64,000 nucleotides of DNA from Priestia megaterium (GCA_008180335.1 VTEF01000004.1:124850-188849); one strand, 5' to 3'; shown: positions 25,727 through 36,021, numbered from the stretch's first letter. Numbers and translations are program-made. The notes: generated by a model not told the origin, from the letters alone.

Positions 25727-27784
25727 ATGTTTAAGAAGCTTTTTGGTGTATTACAAAAAGTCGGAAAAGCGCTTATGTTACCGGTTGCGATTTTACCGGC
25801 AGCAGGTATTTTGTTAGGCTTTGGTACAGCGTTTCAAAATGAAACATTATTGGAAAGACTGCCTGCCTTAAATGCAGATTGGTTCCAGCTTATCGCCCAA
25901 GTAATGGCGAATGCTGGTGACATCATTTTTGGTAACTTGCCATTGTTATTCGCCGTTGGAGTAGCCGTTGGGTTAGCAGGCGGAGATGGTGTAGCGGGTA
26001 TTGCCGCTATCGTTGGTTATTTAATTATGAATGTCACAATGGGTACAGTAAAAGGTCTTGAAAATCTAGATGCTAATGCGCTAGCTAAACTTTTAGAAGA
26101 CCCAGCATATGCAACAGTATTAGGAATTCCTACCTTACAAACAGGTGTGTTCGGTGGTATCATTATAGGGGTATTAGCCGCTTCGATGTATAATCGATTC
26201 TTCAATATCGATTTACCACCATACTTAGGATTCTTTGCTGGGAAACGATTCGTTCCAATTGTAACAGGTGTTTCAGCAATTATTATCGGTTTAATCATGG
26301 TTGCAGTATGGCCAGTTGTTCAAGGTGGTTTGAACTCGTTTTCAAACAATATGATTAATGCAAACTTGACACTTTCAGCATTTGTATTTGGTTTAATCGA
26401 ACGTTCATTAATTCCATTTGGATTACACCATATTTTCTATTCGCCATTCTGGTTTGAGTTTGGTCAATATGTTGATAAAGCTGGTGAAATTGCTCGTGGA
26501 GATCAACAAATCTTCTTTGCTCAATTACGAGATGGAGTAGAATTAACAGCGGGTACATTCCAAGTTGGTAAATTCCCATTCATGATGTTTGGATTGCCAG
26601 CAGCAGCGCTCGCTATTTATCATGAGGCTCGTCCGGAAAATAAGAAATACGTAGCAGGTATCATGGGTTCTGCAGCGTTAACATCATTTTTAACAGGTAT
26701 TACAGAACCGCTTGAGTTTTCATTCTTATTTGTAGCACCAGTTTTATTTGCAATCCACGCAGTATTTGCTGGTTTATCATTTATGGTAATGGAAATTTTA
26801 AATGTTAAAATTGGTATGACTTTCTCTGGTGGAGTTATTGACTATATCCTATTTGGTGTGTTACAAAATAGAACAGATTGGTGGTTAGTAATCCCAGTTG
26901 GTCTAGCTCTTGCAGTAATCTATTACTTTGGCTTCCGTTTTGCAATCCGTAAGTTTAATTTAAAAACACCGGGTCGTGAAGATAAAGTAGAAGGTGAAGA
27001 GGAAACAAAAGTCGAAGCTGGTGAATTACCACGCAACGTTTTAGAAGCATTAGGTGGTCAAGAAAATATCACACATTTAGATGCTTGTATTACTCGTTTA
27101 CGTGTATCAGTTGACGATGTTAAAAATGTTGATAAAGATCGTCTGAAAAAATTAGGAGCTTCAGGTGTATTGGAAGTTGGAAATAACATCCAAGCTATCT
27201 TTGGTCCAAAATCTGATACATTAAAAGGTCAGATTAAAGATATTATGGATGGTAAAACACCAGTTGCCTCTAAAGAAGAAAAGCCGGCTGAAAAAGAAGT
27301 GATTACACCTGCTTCAACGAGTGGAAACGGTGATGAAATTATTTCACCAATTGAAGGGGAAATCGTACCGTTAACAGAAGTACCCGATCAAGTATTTTCA
27401 CAAAAATTAATGGGGGATGGTTTTGCAATTATTCCGAAAACGGGCACAGTAGTTGCGCCAGTAGACGGAAAGATAGTAAACTTATTTCCGACAAAGCATG
27501 CTTTAGGTATTGAATCGACGACTGGTCGTGAAATTCTTATTCACGTTGGTATCGATACAGTAAACTTAAAAGGTGAAGGTTTTGAAGCGCTTGTTGCCCA
27601 AGGTGACGAAGTGAAAAAAGGACAACCTTTATTACAAGTTGATTTAGAGTTTGTAAAAGAAAATGCACCATCGACAATTACACCGATTATTTTCACAAAT
27701 TTACAAGCTGATGAAAAAATTAATATCTTAAAGCAAGGTCAAGTATCTCAAAAAGAAGAAAACATTATTAACATTTCAAAGTAA
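25727..27784 (+). CDS. ptsG: PTS glucose transporter EIICBA
   Basis: AAGGAGG lies 8-9 nt before ATG. The 685-aa protein has the EIIC membrane domain (about 1-410), EIIB (about 425-505, phosphorylated Cys454 in DACITRL) and EIIA (about 540-670, phosphorylated His606 in ILIHVGIDT). It imports and phosphorylates glucose using phosphate from HPr. EIIA is fused at the C terminus as in B. subtilis PtsG. It is the first gene of ptsGHI and is controlled by GlcT antitermination. Confidence 0.96.
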   Translation: MFKKLFGVLQKVGKALMLPVAILPAAGILLGFGTAFQNETLLERLPALNADWFQLIAQVMANAGDIIFGNLPLLFAVGVAVGLAGGDGVAGIAAIVGYLIMNVTMGTVKGLENLDANALAKLLEDPAYATVLGIPTLQTGVFGGIIIGVLAASMYNRFFNIDLPPYLGFFAGKRFVPIVTGVSAIIIGLIMVAVWPVVQGGLNSFSNNMINANLTLSAFVFGLIERSLIPFGLHHIFYSPFWFEFGQYVDKAGEIARGDQQIFFAQLRDGVELTAGTFQVGKFPFMMFGLPAAALAIYHEARPENKKYVAGIMGSAALTSFLTGITEPLEFSFLFVAPVLFAIHAVFAGLSFMVMEILNVKIGMTFSGGVIDYILFGVLQNRTDWWLVIPVGLALAVIYYFGFRFAIRKFNLKTPGREDKVEGEEETKVEAGELPRNVLEALGGQENITHLDACITRLRVSVDDVKNVDKDRLKKLGASGVLEVGNNIQAIFGPKSDTLKGQIKDIMDGKTPVASKEEKPAEKEVITPASTSGNGDEIISPIEGEIVPLTEVPDQVFSQKLMGDGFAIIPKTGTVVAPVDGKIVNLFPTKHALGIESTTGREILIHVGIDTVNLKGEGFEALVAQGDEVKKGQPLLQVDLEFVKENAPSTITPIIFTNLQADEKINILKQGQVSQKEENIINISK

Positions 27785-27802
27785 AAAGGAGATTGATTTA
27801 AC

Positions 27803-28069
27803 ATGGCACAAAAAACATTTACAGTAACTGCAGATTCAGGAATCCACGCACGCCCAGCAACAACTTTAGTACAAGCAGCAAGCAAATTCGATTCTGATAT
27901 TAACTTAGAATTCAACGGTAAAACTGTAAACTTAAAATCAATCATGGGCGTTATGTCTTTAGGTATCCAAAAAGGAGCTACAATCACAATTTCTGCTGAA
28001 GGTTCTGACGAAGCAGATGCACTTGCAGCACTTGAAGATACAATGAACAAAGAAGGTTTAGGCGAATAA
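27803..28069 (+). CDS. ptsH: HPr phosphocarrier
   Basis: The 88-aa protein has the EI phosphorylation site His15 (SGIHARPAT) and the regulatory Ser46 (NLKSIMGV) used by HPr kinase for CcpA signalling. It passes phosphate from EI to EII enzymes. AAAAGGAG site; 18 bp after ptsG. Its stop overlaps the ptsI start by one base. Confidence 0.98.
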   Translation: MAQKTFTVTADSGIHARPATTLVQAASKFDSDINLEFNGKTVNLKSIMGVMSLGIQKGATITISAEGSDEADALAALEDTMNKEGLGE

Positions 28070-29790
28070 TGACAAAAGAAATTCAAGGCATTGCCGCTTC
28101 TAGCGGCATTGCTATTGCTAAGGCATTTCGTTTAGAAAACCCTGAATTAACCGTTGAAAAAAAATCAGTGACTGATGTTGAGCAAGAAGCAGCACGATTA
28201 GAAGCAGCTCTTACACAATCAAAATCAGAACTTGAAACAATTAAAGAACATGCTCGCAAAGAATTAGGCGATGATAAAGCTGAAATCTTTGAAGCACATT
28301 TGTTAGTTTTAAGCGACCCTGAACTTATAAATCCAATTAAAGATAAAATCACAAGTGAGAATGTAAACGCTGAGTTCGCATTAGACGAAGTAGCGTCTAT
28401 GTTTATTAACATGTTTGAATCAATGGATAATGAGTACATGAAAGAGCGTGCTGCTGATATTCGTGACGTAACGAAACGTGTATTAGCTCATCTTTTAGGT
28501 GTCAATGTATCAAATCCAAGTATGATTTCTGAGGAAGTTGTGATTATTGCAGAAGACTTAACACCTTCTGATACTGCACAATTAAATCGTAAATATGTAA
28601 AAGGATTTACAACAGATATCGGCGGTCGTACTTCTCACTCAGCAATTATGGCTCGTTCAATGGAAATTCCAGCTGTTGTAGGAACAAAAACAGTTATGGA
28701 AGACATTGAAAACGGTGTATTAGTGATTGTTGATGGATTAGATGGCGAGGTAATCGTTGATCCAAGTGAAGAAACAGTAAAGATTTATGAGAAAAAAGCT
28801 GCTGATTATGCAGCTCAAAAAGCAGAGTGGGCAAAACTCGTAAATGAAAAAACTGTTTCAGCTGATGACCACCACGTTGAACTTGCTGCTAATATCGGTA
28901 CACCAGAGGATGTAAACGGTGTATTAGAAAATGGTGGTGAAGGCGTTGGTCTTTATCGTACAGAATTCTTATACATGGGTCGTGAAGAGCTTCCTACAGA
29001 AGAAGAGCAGTTTACATCTTATAAAACCGTGTTAGAGCGTATGGAAGGTAAACCTGTTGTTGTTCGTACTCTTGACATTGGTGGAGATAAGGAGCTTCCT
29101 TACTTAAATCTACCAAAAGAAATGAACCCATTCTTAGGTTTCCGTGCAATTCGCTTATGTTTAGAAATGCAAGACATGTTCCGCACACAACTTCGTGCGC
29201 TACTACGTGCTAGTGTGTACGGCAACTTAAAAATTATGTTCCCAATGATCGCAACTGTTGATGAGTTCCGTCAAGCAAAAGCGATTCTTTTAGAAGAAAA
29301 AGCGAAACTTCAAGAAGAAGGCGTAGATGTATCAGAAAAAATTGAAGTTGGTATGATGGTTGAAATTCCTTCTTCAGCAGTAATCGCGGATTTATTTGCT
29401 AAAGAAGTTGATTTCTTCTCAATTGGAACAAACGATTTAATCCAATACACGCTTGCGGCTGACCGCATGAATGAGCGCGTATCATACTTATACCAACCAT
29501 ACAACCCAGCAATTCTTCGCTTAGTTAACATGGTTATCAAAGCGGCTCATAAAGAAGGCAAATGGGTTGGTATGTGCGGTGAGATGGCTGGAGATGAAAT
29601 TGCGATTCCAATTCTTTTAGGATTAGGATTAGATGAATTTTCAATGAGTGCAACTTCAATCTTGAAAGCACGTTCTCAAATCCGTCACTTATCAAAAGCG
29701 GATATCGAGCCACACCTTGATACAATCTTATCAATGTCTTCTACTGAAGAAGTCGTTGAGTTTGTAAAGTCAACGTTCCATATCCAATAA
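28069..29790 (+). CDS. ptsI: PTS enzyme I
   Basis: The 573-aa cytoplasmic enzyme has the phospho-His segment [13 protein letters not shown] (near residue 190), then the PEP-binding barrel with [33 protein letters not shown] and GMCGEMAGD (active-site Cys). It transfers phosphate from PEP to HPr. One-base overlap with ptsH indicates coupling. It ends the operon at a strong bidirectional terminator. Confidence 0.98.
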   Translation: MTKEIQGIAASSGIAIAKAFRLENPELTVEKKSVTDVEQEAARLEAALTQSKSELETIKEHARKELGDDKAEIFEAHLLVLSDPELINPIKDKITSENVNAEFALDEVASMFINMFESMDNEYMKERAADIRDVTKRVLAHLLGVNVSNPSMISEEVVIIAEDLTPSDTAQLNRKYVKGFTTDIGGRTSHSAIMARSMEIPAVVGTKTVMEDIENGVLVIVDGLDGEVIVDPSEETVKIYEKKAADYAAQKAEWAKLVNEKTVSADDHHVELAANIGTPEDVNGVLENGGEGVGLYRTEFLYMGREELPTEEEQFTSYKTVLERMEGKPVVVRTLDIGGDKELPYLNLPKEMNPFLGFRAIRLCLEMQDMFRTQLRALLRASVYGNLKIMFPMIATVDEFRQAKAILLEEKAKLQEEGVDVSEKIEVGMMVEIPSSAVIADLFAKEVDFFSIGTNDLIQYTLAADRMNERVSYLYQPYNPAILRLVNMVIKAAHKEGKWVGMCGEMAGDEIAIPILLGLGLDEFSMSATSILKARSQIRHLSKADIEPHLDTILSMSSTEEVVEFVKSTFHIQ

Positions 29791-29795
29791 TGAAT

Positions 29796-29834
29796 TAAAA
29801 AAGATGCTGCCATAAAGGCAGCATCTTTTTTAAT
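29796..29834. terminator. bidirectional terminator
   Basis: AAAAAGATGCTGCC / GGCAGCATCTTTTT, 14-bp perfect stem. It is shared by ptsGHI (+) and the cidAB-like genes (-). Confidence 0.93.
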
Positions 29835-29846
29835 AGATATGAAGTT

Positions 29847-30533
29847 TTACATAAATAATGAAGGTAATAGCATATTTGAAAACAAGATTGTTAAGAGTGC
29901 TGCAATAATCATTCCAAGGCTTGAAAACGTTCCTTCAATCTTCCCAAGCTCAAATGCTCTTGCTGTTCCTGTGCCATGAGATGCGACACCTAGCAATAAG
30001 CCTTTTGCAATTGAAGAGTGTAAAGCGAGCGTTTGGATTAATCGAGGTGCAATCAATGTTCCAATAATACCAGATAACACAACAAACAAAATTGTAATAT
30101 TAGGGTCGCCTCCAAGTGTTTGAGACACATTAATGGCAATGGGAATGGTCACAGACCGAGGAATGATACTTTGAACGAGAGTAGATTGTAAGTGGAAAAA
30201 ACCTGCTAAGATCATGGATGAGACCATCGCGACTAATGTTCCGCTTGCAACGCTTAATGTAATCTCTACCCGGTATTTCTTCAATAAATAAAAATATTTG
30301 TACATCGGTACAGCAAAAGCAACAGTTGCTGGTCCGAGCATATAACTAATAAAATCAGCGCCTTGCTTATACTGTTCATACGAGCTGTGTGAAAGCATTA
30401 AAATTCCGATTAATAAAGCAGGGGCTAATAGAACAGGTGAAACAAGAATCGTTTTAAACTTCTGATACAATGTTTTAGATATAAAGTAGAAAAAGAGTGT
30501 TAAAGGAAGTGCCAACCAAGTTAACAACGTCAT
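29847..30533 (-). CDS. LrgB/CidB-family membrane protein
   Basis: The 228-aa protein has about 7 hydrophobic segments and LrgB signatures: LGPATVAFAVPMYK, PRSVTIPIAINVSQTLGG, ASHGTGTARAFELG. Its ATG overlaps the stop of the LrgA-like gene (ATGA), so the two are coupled. LrgAB/CidAB proteins modulate autolysis; in B. subtilis such a pair has been linked to pyruvate or acetate metabolism. Placement downstream of a LysR gene resembles the cid/ywb locus. Confidence 0.88.
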   Translation of the reverse strand: MTLLTWLALPLTLFFYFISKTLYQKFKTILVSPVLLAPALLIGILMLSHSSYEQYKQGADFISYMLGPATVAFAVPMYKYFYLLKKYRVEITLSVASGTLVAMVSSMILAGFFHLQSTLVQSIIPRSVTIPIAINVSQTLGGDPNITILFVVLSGIIGTLIAPRLIQTLALHSSIAKGLLLGVASHGTGTARAFELGKIEGTFSSLGMIIAALLTILFSNMLLPSLFM

Positions 30534-30898
30534 TCGATTGAAGTCTCCTTTCGTTTTGAAATATACTCTGCAATAATGCCTGTTAAAGACATAACAATGA
30601 TTGTACTAACCGTAATAATGATAATGATTTGAATACCGAATGATTTTAAAACATCTCCATAATTCATAAGTCCAACGATTGCTGGAATAAAAAACAACAA
30701 CAATTCTCCAATTAATAGGTTGCCACCTTGTTCAATCCACTTTAGTTTAATGATTTTAAAGTGAAGCAATAAAAATAGTAACAACAAGCCGATGATACTG
30801 CCTGGAACAGGAAGGTGCAACCATTGCGAAATGCTTTGTCCAATCAAAAATACTAAGGTTAAGAATAAAACTTGACAAGTTAATGTAATGAACTTCAT
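30530..30898 (-). CDS. LrgA/CidA-family holin-like protein
   Basis: AGGAGG lies 6 nt before ATG 30898; the ATG at 30904 directly abuts it, so 30898 is preferred. The 122-aa protein has four hydrophobic helices and the LrgA motif LPVPGSIIGLLLLF. It is predicted to sit in the cytoplasmic membrane with its LrgB partner. A LysR gene of the CidR type is encoded 400 bp upstream on the same strand. Confidence 0.88.
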   Translation of the reverse strand: MKFITLTCQVLFLTLVFLIGQSISQWLHLPVPGSIIGLLLLFLLLHFKIIKLKWIEQGGNLLIGELLLFFIPAIVGLMNYGDVLKSFGIQIIIIITVSTIIVMSLTGIIAEYISKRKETSIE

Positions 30899-30955
30899 GA
30901 TCATCCTCCTGTATTTTTTTCATTTATTGTTTTCTCTGTGATATAGACAATAATA

Positions 30956-30983
30956 GAGTCGCCTTATTTAAATAAGACGACTC
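30956..30983. repeat. 28-bp palindrome upstream of the cidA-like gene
   Basis: GAGTCG-C-CTTATTTAAATAAG-A-CGACTC is symmetric except for one C/A pair. It lies 58 bp before the cidA-like ATG. It could be an operator or a weak minus-strand terminator. The rest of the gap to 31283 holds an AACTATAA / TTATAGTT repeat (31099-31130) and no gene. Confidence 0.5.
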
Positions 30984-31283
30984 CATTACTGGGAAAAAGA
31001 GAAATTATTTTGGATTATACAAATGGGGATACGAATTGAGAAAATGAATGCTACAGGTTTATCTTATCTAATTTTTTCTATAACGTGAAATATATAATAA
31101 CTATAATTACTATGCTTTAAAGTTATAGTTGTTCATTTGCTAGATGTAGAGGTAAAAGAGGATTCATGTTTATTCTGCTGGCTAAGAATAGGACATCTTG
31201 CACAATATCTGTGACACTCGTGCCTTTTTGGCTACGACTAACAATCAGAGTGAAGAAAAAAAGTCTCACATCTTTAGATAAGT

Positions 31284-31315
31284 AAAAGAAAAATCCACTT
31301 TATACAGTGGATTTG
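31284..31315 (-). terminator. terminator around the LysR stop codon
   Basis: AAATCCACT / AGTGGATTT encloses the regulator's TAA in its loop, and TTCTTTT follows on the minus strand. Confidence 0.85.
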
Positions 31316-32175
31316 ATATGATCAATGAATGCTTGTGTAGCATAAGAGATATAACGGTCTTTTTTAGCGATAAGCGCAAGTTCCCAAGGAATCGCATTTT
31401 CGAGATGGATGACTTTCACATGTTCTAAGTCTAATTTTTCGCATAACGAGTAAGGGAAAAGGGCAATTCCGAGATTGGCTGCGACCATTTCGCCAATGAA
31501 ATCCCATTGTGAGCTTTTGTAAGCAATGTTCGGTTCGAAGCCACTTTTTAAACATTCATTATAGACCATTTCATACATAGTAAAATCTTCATGAAACGAA
31601 ATAAAAATTTCATCCTTTAGTTCTTTTAATGAAATCGTTGAATGGTTCGCGAAGGGATGGGATTTATGGACAACAAGCTGCAAAGTTTCTTTTGCAAGGG
31701 GAGTAGCAGAAAAGATGTCTTCATCAACGGGTAATAAAACGACACCTACATCAACAGCACCTTGCTCCACAATTTTTTGCATTTTTTTTGCGCCGTATTC
31801 AATTAATTGGAGTTGAATATCTGGGTACTTCTCTCGAAATGATTTAATGATAGATGGAAAGAAAAGGGTACCAATAATCGGTGGAATGCCAATTTTGATT
31901 GTTCCTTTTTTTAAATGCATTAAATCGTAGAGAGAGTTTGATAAATCATGTAGAGAAGACAAGATAGACTCGGCTTGTTCATAGACAATCATTCCGGCAT
32001 CTGTGAGCTCAATTTTTTTTGCAGAGCGATCTAACAATGTTGTTCCTAATTCCTCTTCTAACGATTTAACCATTTTACTTAAAGAAGGTTGTGAAATATG
32101 TAAAACTTCAGAAGCTCGAGTGAAATTTCGATGTCGAGCTACTTCAGTGAAGTAATGTAAATGCCTTACATCCAT
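31300..32175 (-). CDS. LysR-family regulator, CidR-like
   Basis: The 291-aa protein has an N-terminal winged HTH (about 1-60; FTRASEVLHISQPSLSKMVKSLE) and a periplasmic-binding-type effector domain (about 88-290). A GGAGAT site precedes ATG 32175. Its location beside cidAB-like genes suggests the CidR role, activation in response to acetate or overflow metabolism. Unlike the divergent arrangement I recall in B. subtilis (ywbI/ywbHG), it points the same way as its presumed targets and has its own terminator. Confidence 0.8.
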   Translation of the reverse strand: MDVRHLHYFTEVARHRNFTRASEVLHISQPSLSKMVKSLEEELGTTLLDRSAKKIELTDAGMIVYEQAESILSSLHDLSNSLYDLMHLKKGTIKIGIPPIIGTLFFPSIIKSFREKYPDIQLQLIEYGAKKMQKIVEQGAVDVGVVLLPVDEDIFSATPLAKETLQLVVHKSHPFANHSTISLKELKDEIFISFHEDFTMYEMVYNECLKSGFEPNIAYKSSQWDFIGEMVAANLGIALFPYSLCEKLDLEHVKVIHLENAIPWELALIAKKDRYISYATQAFIDHIKSTV

Positions 32176-32510
32176 TGTAATTATCTCCTTTTATTTTAAC
32201 TATTCAGGTTTTTAATTGATATGTATAGCGTAATTTTAATTAGTAATTAACCATTCTTTATTAAGAAAAGAGTTTTAAAAAAGAAAAGCTCTCACTCGTT
32301 TGTTAAAACTAAATAAATTTCATTTTAGCATATTTGTGTTGATTCTGCTGTAGGGTTTGCTTTGAGAATTTCAATCAGAAGTTTTTCATGAATTTTCCAT
32401 CATTAAGTAAATATATATTTACACTTTCTTTATTTTAGAGATATAATATATAAATTAGAAAGACGGGTAGTTATCAAGCTCAGAATGAATCAATAAGGTG
32501 GTTAGTACGG
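32176..32510. other. 335-bp gap
   Basis: No ORF. It carries the promoter of the next gene near its right end. The rest is AT-rich and featureless to my reading. Confidence 0.4.
32418..32447 (+). promoter_or_regulatory. sigma-A promoter
   Basis: TTTACA (32418-32423), an 18-bp spacer and TATAAT (32442-32447), 63 bp before the next start codon. Confidence 0.7.
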
Positions 32511-33293
32511 TTGAGTAAAGCAGATGAAATAAAAGATATCGTTTATATAAATGGTCATGTAAATGAAAAATGCTTTGTGACATATGGAATAGAATTTAAA
32601 GAGTTCTTTTATTCGCTTCCTGAGCCACTAACGAACCTGTTGCTGTTAAAGCATCGGTTTGAAGACAGTGATTATCATTTCCCAACCCATATGGATTATG
32701 TTGAATCAGAGCAAGTAAGTTTGCTTGCACAAGATAATGTGTATAATTATGGAGATTTTTGCTGGATTGATTTTGATGAATTATCATCTTTAGATTTGCT
32801 TGAACCAAATGATATAGCAGCACTTCTTTATTTAGGACATTTAAAAAAACCGTTAAATTCTTCTTTTAATAATAAACTAAATAATCAGTTTGTTTATTTA
32901 GCACAAGATGACGGGTTTTATAATAAAACGTACTATCGGGATATATATGACATGAAGCATATGCTTAGCCGGATTATCCCCTTCAAAGCCTCAGTCGCAA
33001 AACAAACACGATTTGCTTTGCGGCGAAAGAAATTAGAATATCCAGCACTGCCGCTTGTATTAGCAAATACTTTATTGACGCTAACAAATGATGGATTGCT
33101 CATTGATTTTGAAAAAATGGTCCAATCTCGTAAAGATATTCAAGTGCCAATTTATACAATTGGGAAATTTACTGATATGGACGAGATGTATAACGATCGT
33201 TTTGAACATAAACAAGGGAGTAAGCTCCAAGCTTACCTAGTTTTTAACAAGAGAGAATCAGAATGGACGTTAGAGGAAGAAGGCATGAGATAA
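32511..33293 (+). CDS. conserved Bacillus soluble protein of unknown function, 260 aa
   Basis: TTG 32511 follows AAGGTGG by 9 nt. The acidic protein has no signal or membrane segment. Distinct blocks are YGIEFKEFFYSL, LLLKHRFEDSDY, YGDFCWIDF, ALLYLGHLKKP, NQFVYLAQDDG and YNKTYYRD. I recall relatives in Bacillus genomes labelled oxalate:formate antiporter, which the lack of hydrophobic helices contradicts. Aromatic-acidic blocks suggest a ligand-binding or regulatory protein; function not assigned. Own promoter and terminator. Confidence 0.7.
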   Translation: MSKADEIKDIVYINGHVNEKCFVTYGIEFKEFFYSLPEPLTNLLLLKHRFEDSDYHFPTHMDYVESEQVSLLAQDNVYNYGDFCWIDFDELSSLDLLEPNDIAALLYLGHLKKPLNSSFNNKLNNQFVYLAQDDGFYNKTYYRDIYDMKHMLSRIIPFKASVAKQTRFALRRKKLEYPALPLVLANTLLTLTNDGLLIDFEKMVQSRKDIQVPIYTIGKFTDMDEMYNDRFEHKQGSKLQAYLVFNKRESEWTLEEEGMR

Positions 33294-33297
33294 TGGG

Positions 33298-33335
33298 ATA
33301 AAAAGGACGCATCGATATCGAGCGTCTTTTTATTA
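33298..33335 (+). terminator. Rho-independent terminator
   Basis: AAAAGGACGC pairs with GCGTCTTTT around an ATCGATATCGA loop, then TTATTATG. Confidence 0.8.
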
Positions 33336-33483
33336 TGCTTTTTTACTGAGCACTTTATAAGGAAAAAAGAGTGATTAAGAAGAGGAAGAATTCAGCTAAA
33401 TTATTTGAGCTATTTTGATTATTCATGATACAGTTAAGAAGATTCAGATTGTTTTTGTGTTTAACCTAAAGGGGGATGCTCAG

Positions 33484-34269
33484 ATGAATTTACAATTAGA
33501 AAACAAGACTGCTCTTGTTTTTGCTGCTAGCCAAGGCTTAGGCAAAGCAATTGCTACAGAGCTAGCTTATGAAGGAGCAAATGTAGTCATTGCTAGTCGC
33601 TCTGAACAAAAGTTGGCACAAGTCGTTGAAGAACTATCAGAAAAAGGGCTAGAGAAAATAAGCTATGTGATAGCGGATGTGACAAAGGTTGAAGATATTA
33701 AACGAGCGGTTCACCATACGATTGAACAATTTGGTTCAATTGATGTACTAGTGAATAATGCAGGAGGACCGAAGGCAGGTACATTTCTTTCACTAACTGA
33801 TGAAGATTGGCAAAAGGCTTTTGAACTGAATTTACTAAGCTATATCCGCATTACCCGTGAGGTGTTTCCTGCTATGAAACAAAAGGGAGGACATATTGTG
33901 AATATTGCTTCTTCATCAATTAAGGAGCCTATTCCCGGTCTTATGTTGTCAAATACATTCCGTACAGGCATTGTCGGACTAACAAAAACATTAGCAACGG
34001 AATTGGCAGAGTATGGAATTCTGATCAATACTGTGGCACCAGGGCGGATTGCTACCGATCGTGTCGGCGAATTAGATGAACTCAATGCTAAGCAGCAAGG
34101 AATAACGAAAGAAGAAGTGGAAGAAATCATGAAAAGTAAAATTCCATTGAAGCGCTATGGTCAGCCAGAAGAATTTGCAAAAGTAATCGCTTTCTTAGTA
34201 TCAAATGCCAACTCTTACATGACCGGACAGTCATTCTTAATAGATGGTGGCATGGTTAAATCGATTTGA
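33484..34269 (+). CDS. ykvO: SDR-family protein YkvO-like, without the usual Tyr/Lys
   Basis: AAAGGGGG lies 8 nt before ATG 33484, so this is the start. The 261-aa Rossmann protein has the cofactor loop (AASQGLGKAIA, residues about 14-24), NNAGG (91-95) and a catalytic-type Ser in IASSS. The usual Tyr-x-x-x-Lys is replaced by S-N-T-F-R (156-160). That matches FabG-like SDR branches that lack the canonical tyrosine, so normal reductase chemistry is doubtful. The sequence resembles B. subtilis YkvO. Confidence 0.78.
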   Translation: MNLQLENKTALVFAASQGLGKAIATELAYEGANVVIASRSEQKLAQVVEELSEKGLEKISYVIADVTKVEDIKRAVHHTIEQFGSIDVLVNNAGGPKAGTFLSLTDEDWQKAFELNLLSYIRITREVFPAMKQKGGHIVNIASSSIKEPIPGLMLSNTFRTGIVGLTKTLATELAEYGILINTVAPGRIATDRVGELDELNAKQQGITKEEVEEIMKSKIPLKRYGQPEEFAKVIAFLVSNANSYMTGQSFLIDGGMVKSI

Positions 34270-34323
34270 AAATTGTTACATATAAAACGATACGGCAATC
34301 AAGCGTTGTGTGGAGCAGAATAA

Positions 34324-34358
34324 AAAAACACGCAAATCAGTTAGATTTGCGTGTTTAA
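34324..34358. terminator. bidirectional terminator
   Basis: AAACACGCAAATC / GATTTGCGTGTTT, between ykvO (+) and the nitroreductase gene (-). Confidence 0.9.
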
Positions 34359-34364
34359 CTAAGC

Positions 34365-34976
34365 TTAAAGCCAAGTTGTTACTTGTTCTACTGGTAAACG
34401 GTCGCTTGAATGAGCAGGTTTAGCTGCTTTTCCAACTGAAATAAGCATGACAGGAACATAGCGATCTTCTACTTTAAATTCTTCAACAAATTTTTCAGCG
34501 TTAAATCCGCCCATTGAACAAGTATCAAAGCCTTTTGCTTTTGCTGCAAGCATAAGTGTCATAGCTGCTAATGATGCATTTGTAAATGCCGCGTCACGTG
34601 CGTAAACGGGGCTTTGATAGGCACCATTAATTTGGCCAGCTAAGATATTTTTCACATCTTCTGTCATGTGCCCAGCTTCAACTAGTGGATTGTATACTAC
34701 ATCTGTGTTTTTGTTTGCTTCTAAATCACCTAAAACGGCAATAACTGCGCCAGCCTCAACAACTTGTTTTTGATTATAAGCAATTGGCAGTAAGCGTTCT
34801 TTTACATCGTCACTTGTAAACACCATGAAATGCCAGTGTTGTAAGTTCCAAGCGGAAGGAGATTTAACAGTTGTTTCTAAAAGGTCTGTTAATTCTTCTT
34901 TGCTTAATTTAACGGATGAATCATATTCACGAATTGATGTACGTTCATTAACAACATCAAAAAAATCTTTTGACAT
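34365..34976 (-). CDS. nitroreductase-family NAD(P)H:FMN oxidoreductase
   Basis: The 203-aa protein shows the nitroreductase layout: the RTSIREYD phosphate-binding N-terminus, SPSAWNLQHW (FMN contacts), ASLAAMTLMLAAKAKGFDTC and a C-terminal R-LPVEQV segment. It is a dimeric flavoprotein of the YdgI/YodC type reducing nitro or quinone compounds. Its start is supported by a GGAGG-type site on the minus strand. Single-gene unit. Confidence 0.88.
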   Translation of the reverse strand: MSKDFFDVVNERTSIREYDSSVKLSKEELTDLLETTVKSPSAWNLQHWHFMVFTSDDVKERLLPIAYNQKQVVEAGAVIAVLGDLEANKNTDVVYNPLVEAGHMTEDVKNILAGQINGAYQSPVYARDAAFTNASLAAMTLMLAAKAKGFDTCSMGGFNAEKFVEEFKVEDRYVPVMLISVGKAAKPAHSSDRLPVEQVTTWL

Positions 34977-35133
34977 AATGAAAAAACCTCCAAATAAGTA
35001 ATATGTAGAAATTGTTTGGTTTTGATGAATCGTCCAAATTTTATAATGGTAAGAGCAATGAAGTCAAGTTATATGCACTAGTATGTACAATGGCTTGGTA
35101 TTCGAATCACTTAATAGAAACGGGGAATCGTAA

Positions 35134-36006
35134 ATGAAAATTGGATTTATTGGAATCGGTGTAATGGGCAATAGCATGGCTACACATTTACTACAGGCAG
35201 GACACTCTCTACACATCTATACCCGAACGAAGCAAAAAGCAGAAACATTAATTCAAAAAGGAGCAAAGTGGCATCAGCATATTGCTACATTAGCTGTGGA
35301 ATCAGATCTTATTATTACAATGGTCGGGTATCCTAGTGATGTGCGTGAAGTATATTTCGGTGAGAATGGCATTATAGAAAATGCGAAAAAAGGCACCTAT
35401 TTGATTGATATGACAACTTCGGAGCCTTCGTTAGCCATTGAAATTTACGAAAAGGCAAAAGCAAAAGGCCTATATGCATTAGATGCACCGGTTTCCGGAG
35501 GAGATGTAGGTGCTAAAGAAGCACGTTTAACGATTATGGTCGGTGGAGATGAACAAGTGTTTCAGCACTGTGAAGAAGTATTAAAAACACTTGGCACCAA
35601 CGTTATATTACAAGGAGGAGCCGGCGCAGGTCAACATACTAAAATGTGTAATCAAATTACGATTGCTTCAAATATGATTGGTGTGTCAGAAGCTATTGTA
35701 TATGCTGAACAAGCAGGATTAGATGTTGAAAAAGTACTAGCTTCGATTTCAACAGGTGCCGCAGGAAGCTGGTCTTTGAGTAATTTAGCTCCAAGAATGA
35801 TTCAAGGTGATTTTGAACCTGGATTTTATATCAAACATTTTATTAAAGATATGCAGATTGCGATGAAAGAAGCAGAAAACATGGGGATTCAAACGCCTGG
35901 CCTCGTGTTAGCAAACGGCTTGTATGAAAAACTTTCTTCATTAGGAGAAGGAAACAGCGGAACACAAGCATTATACAAATTATATAAAGAAAAAAGCGAG
36001 CAATAA
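35134..36006 (+). CDS. ykwC: beta-hydroxyacid dehydrogenase YkwC
   Basis: The 290-aa protein has the Rossmann GFIGIGVMGNSMA (about 4-16), DAPVSGGDVGA substrate loop, and the catalytic Lys in the helix GQHTKMCNQ. These are marks of the 3-hydroxyisobutyrate / tartronate semialdehyde dehydrogenase family, and it resembles B. subtilis YkwC. It should oxidise a 3-hydroxy acid with NAD(P). It lies next to patA. GGGGAA is a weak ribosome site. Confidence 0.87.
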   Translation: MKIGFIGIGVMGNSMATHLLQAGHSLHIYTRTKQKAETLIQKGAKWHQHIATLAVESDLIITMVGYPSDVREVYFGENGIIENAKKGTYLIDMTTSEPSLAIEIYEKAKAKGLYALDAPVSGGDVGAKEARLTIMVGGDEQVFQHCEEVLKTLGTNVILQGGAGAGQHTKMCNQITIASNMIGVSEAIVYAEQAGLDVEKVLASISTGAAGSWSLSNLAPRMIQGDFEPGFYIKHFIKDMQIAMKEAENMGIQTPGLVLANGLYEKLSSLGEGNSGTQALYKLYKEKSEQ

Positions 36007-36021
36007 TTTCCAAATAATACA

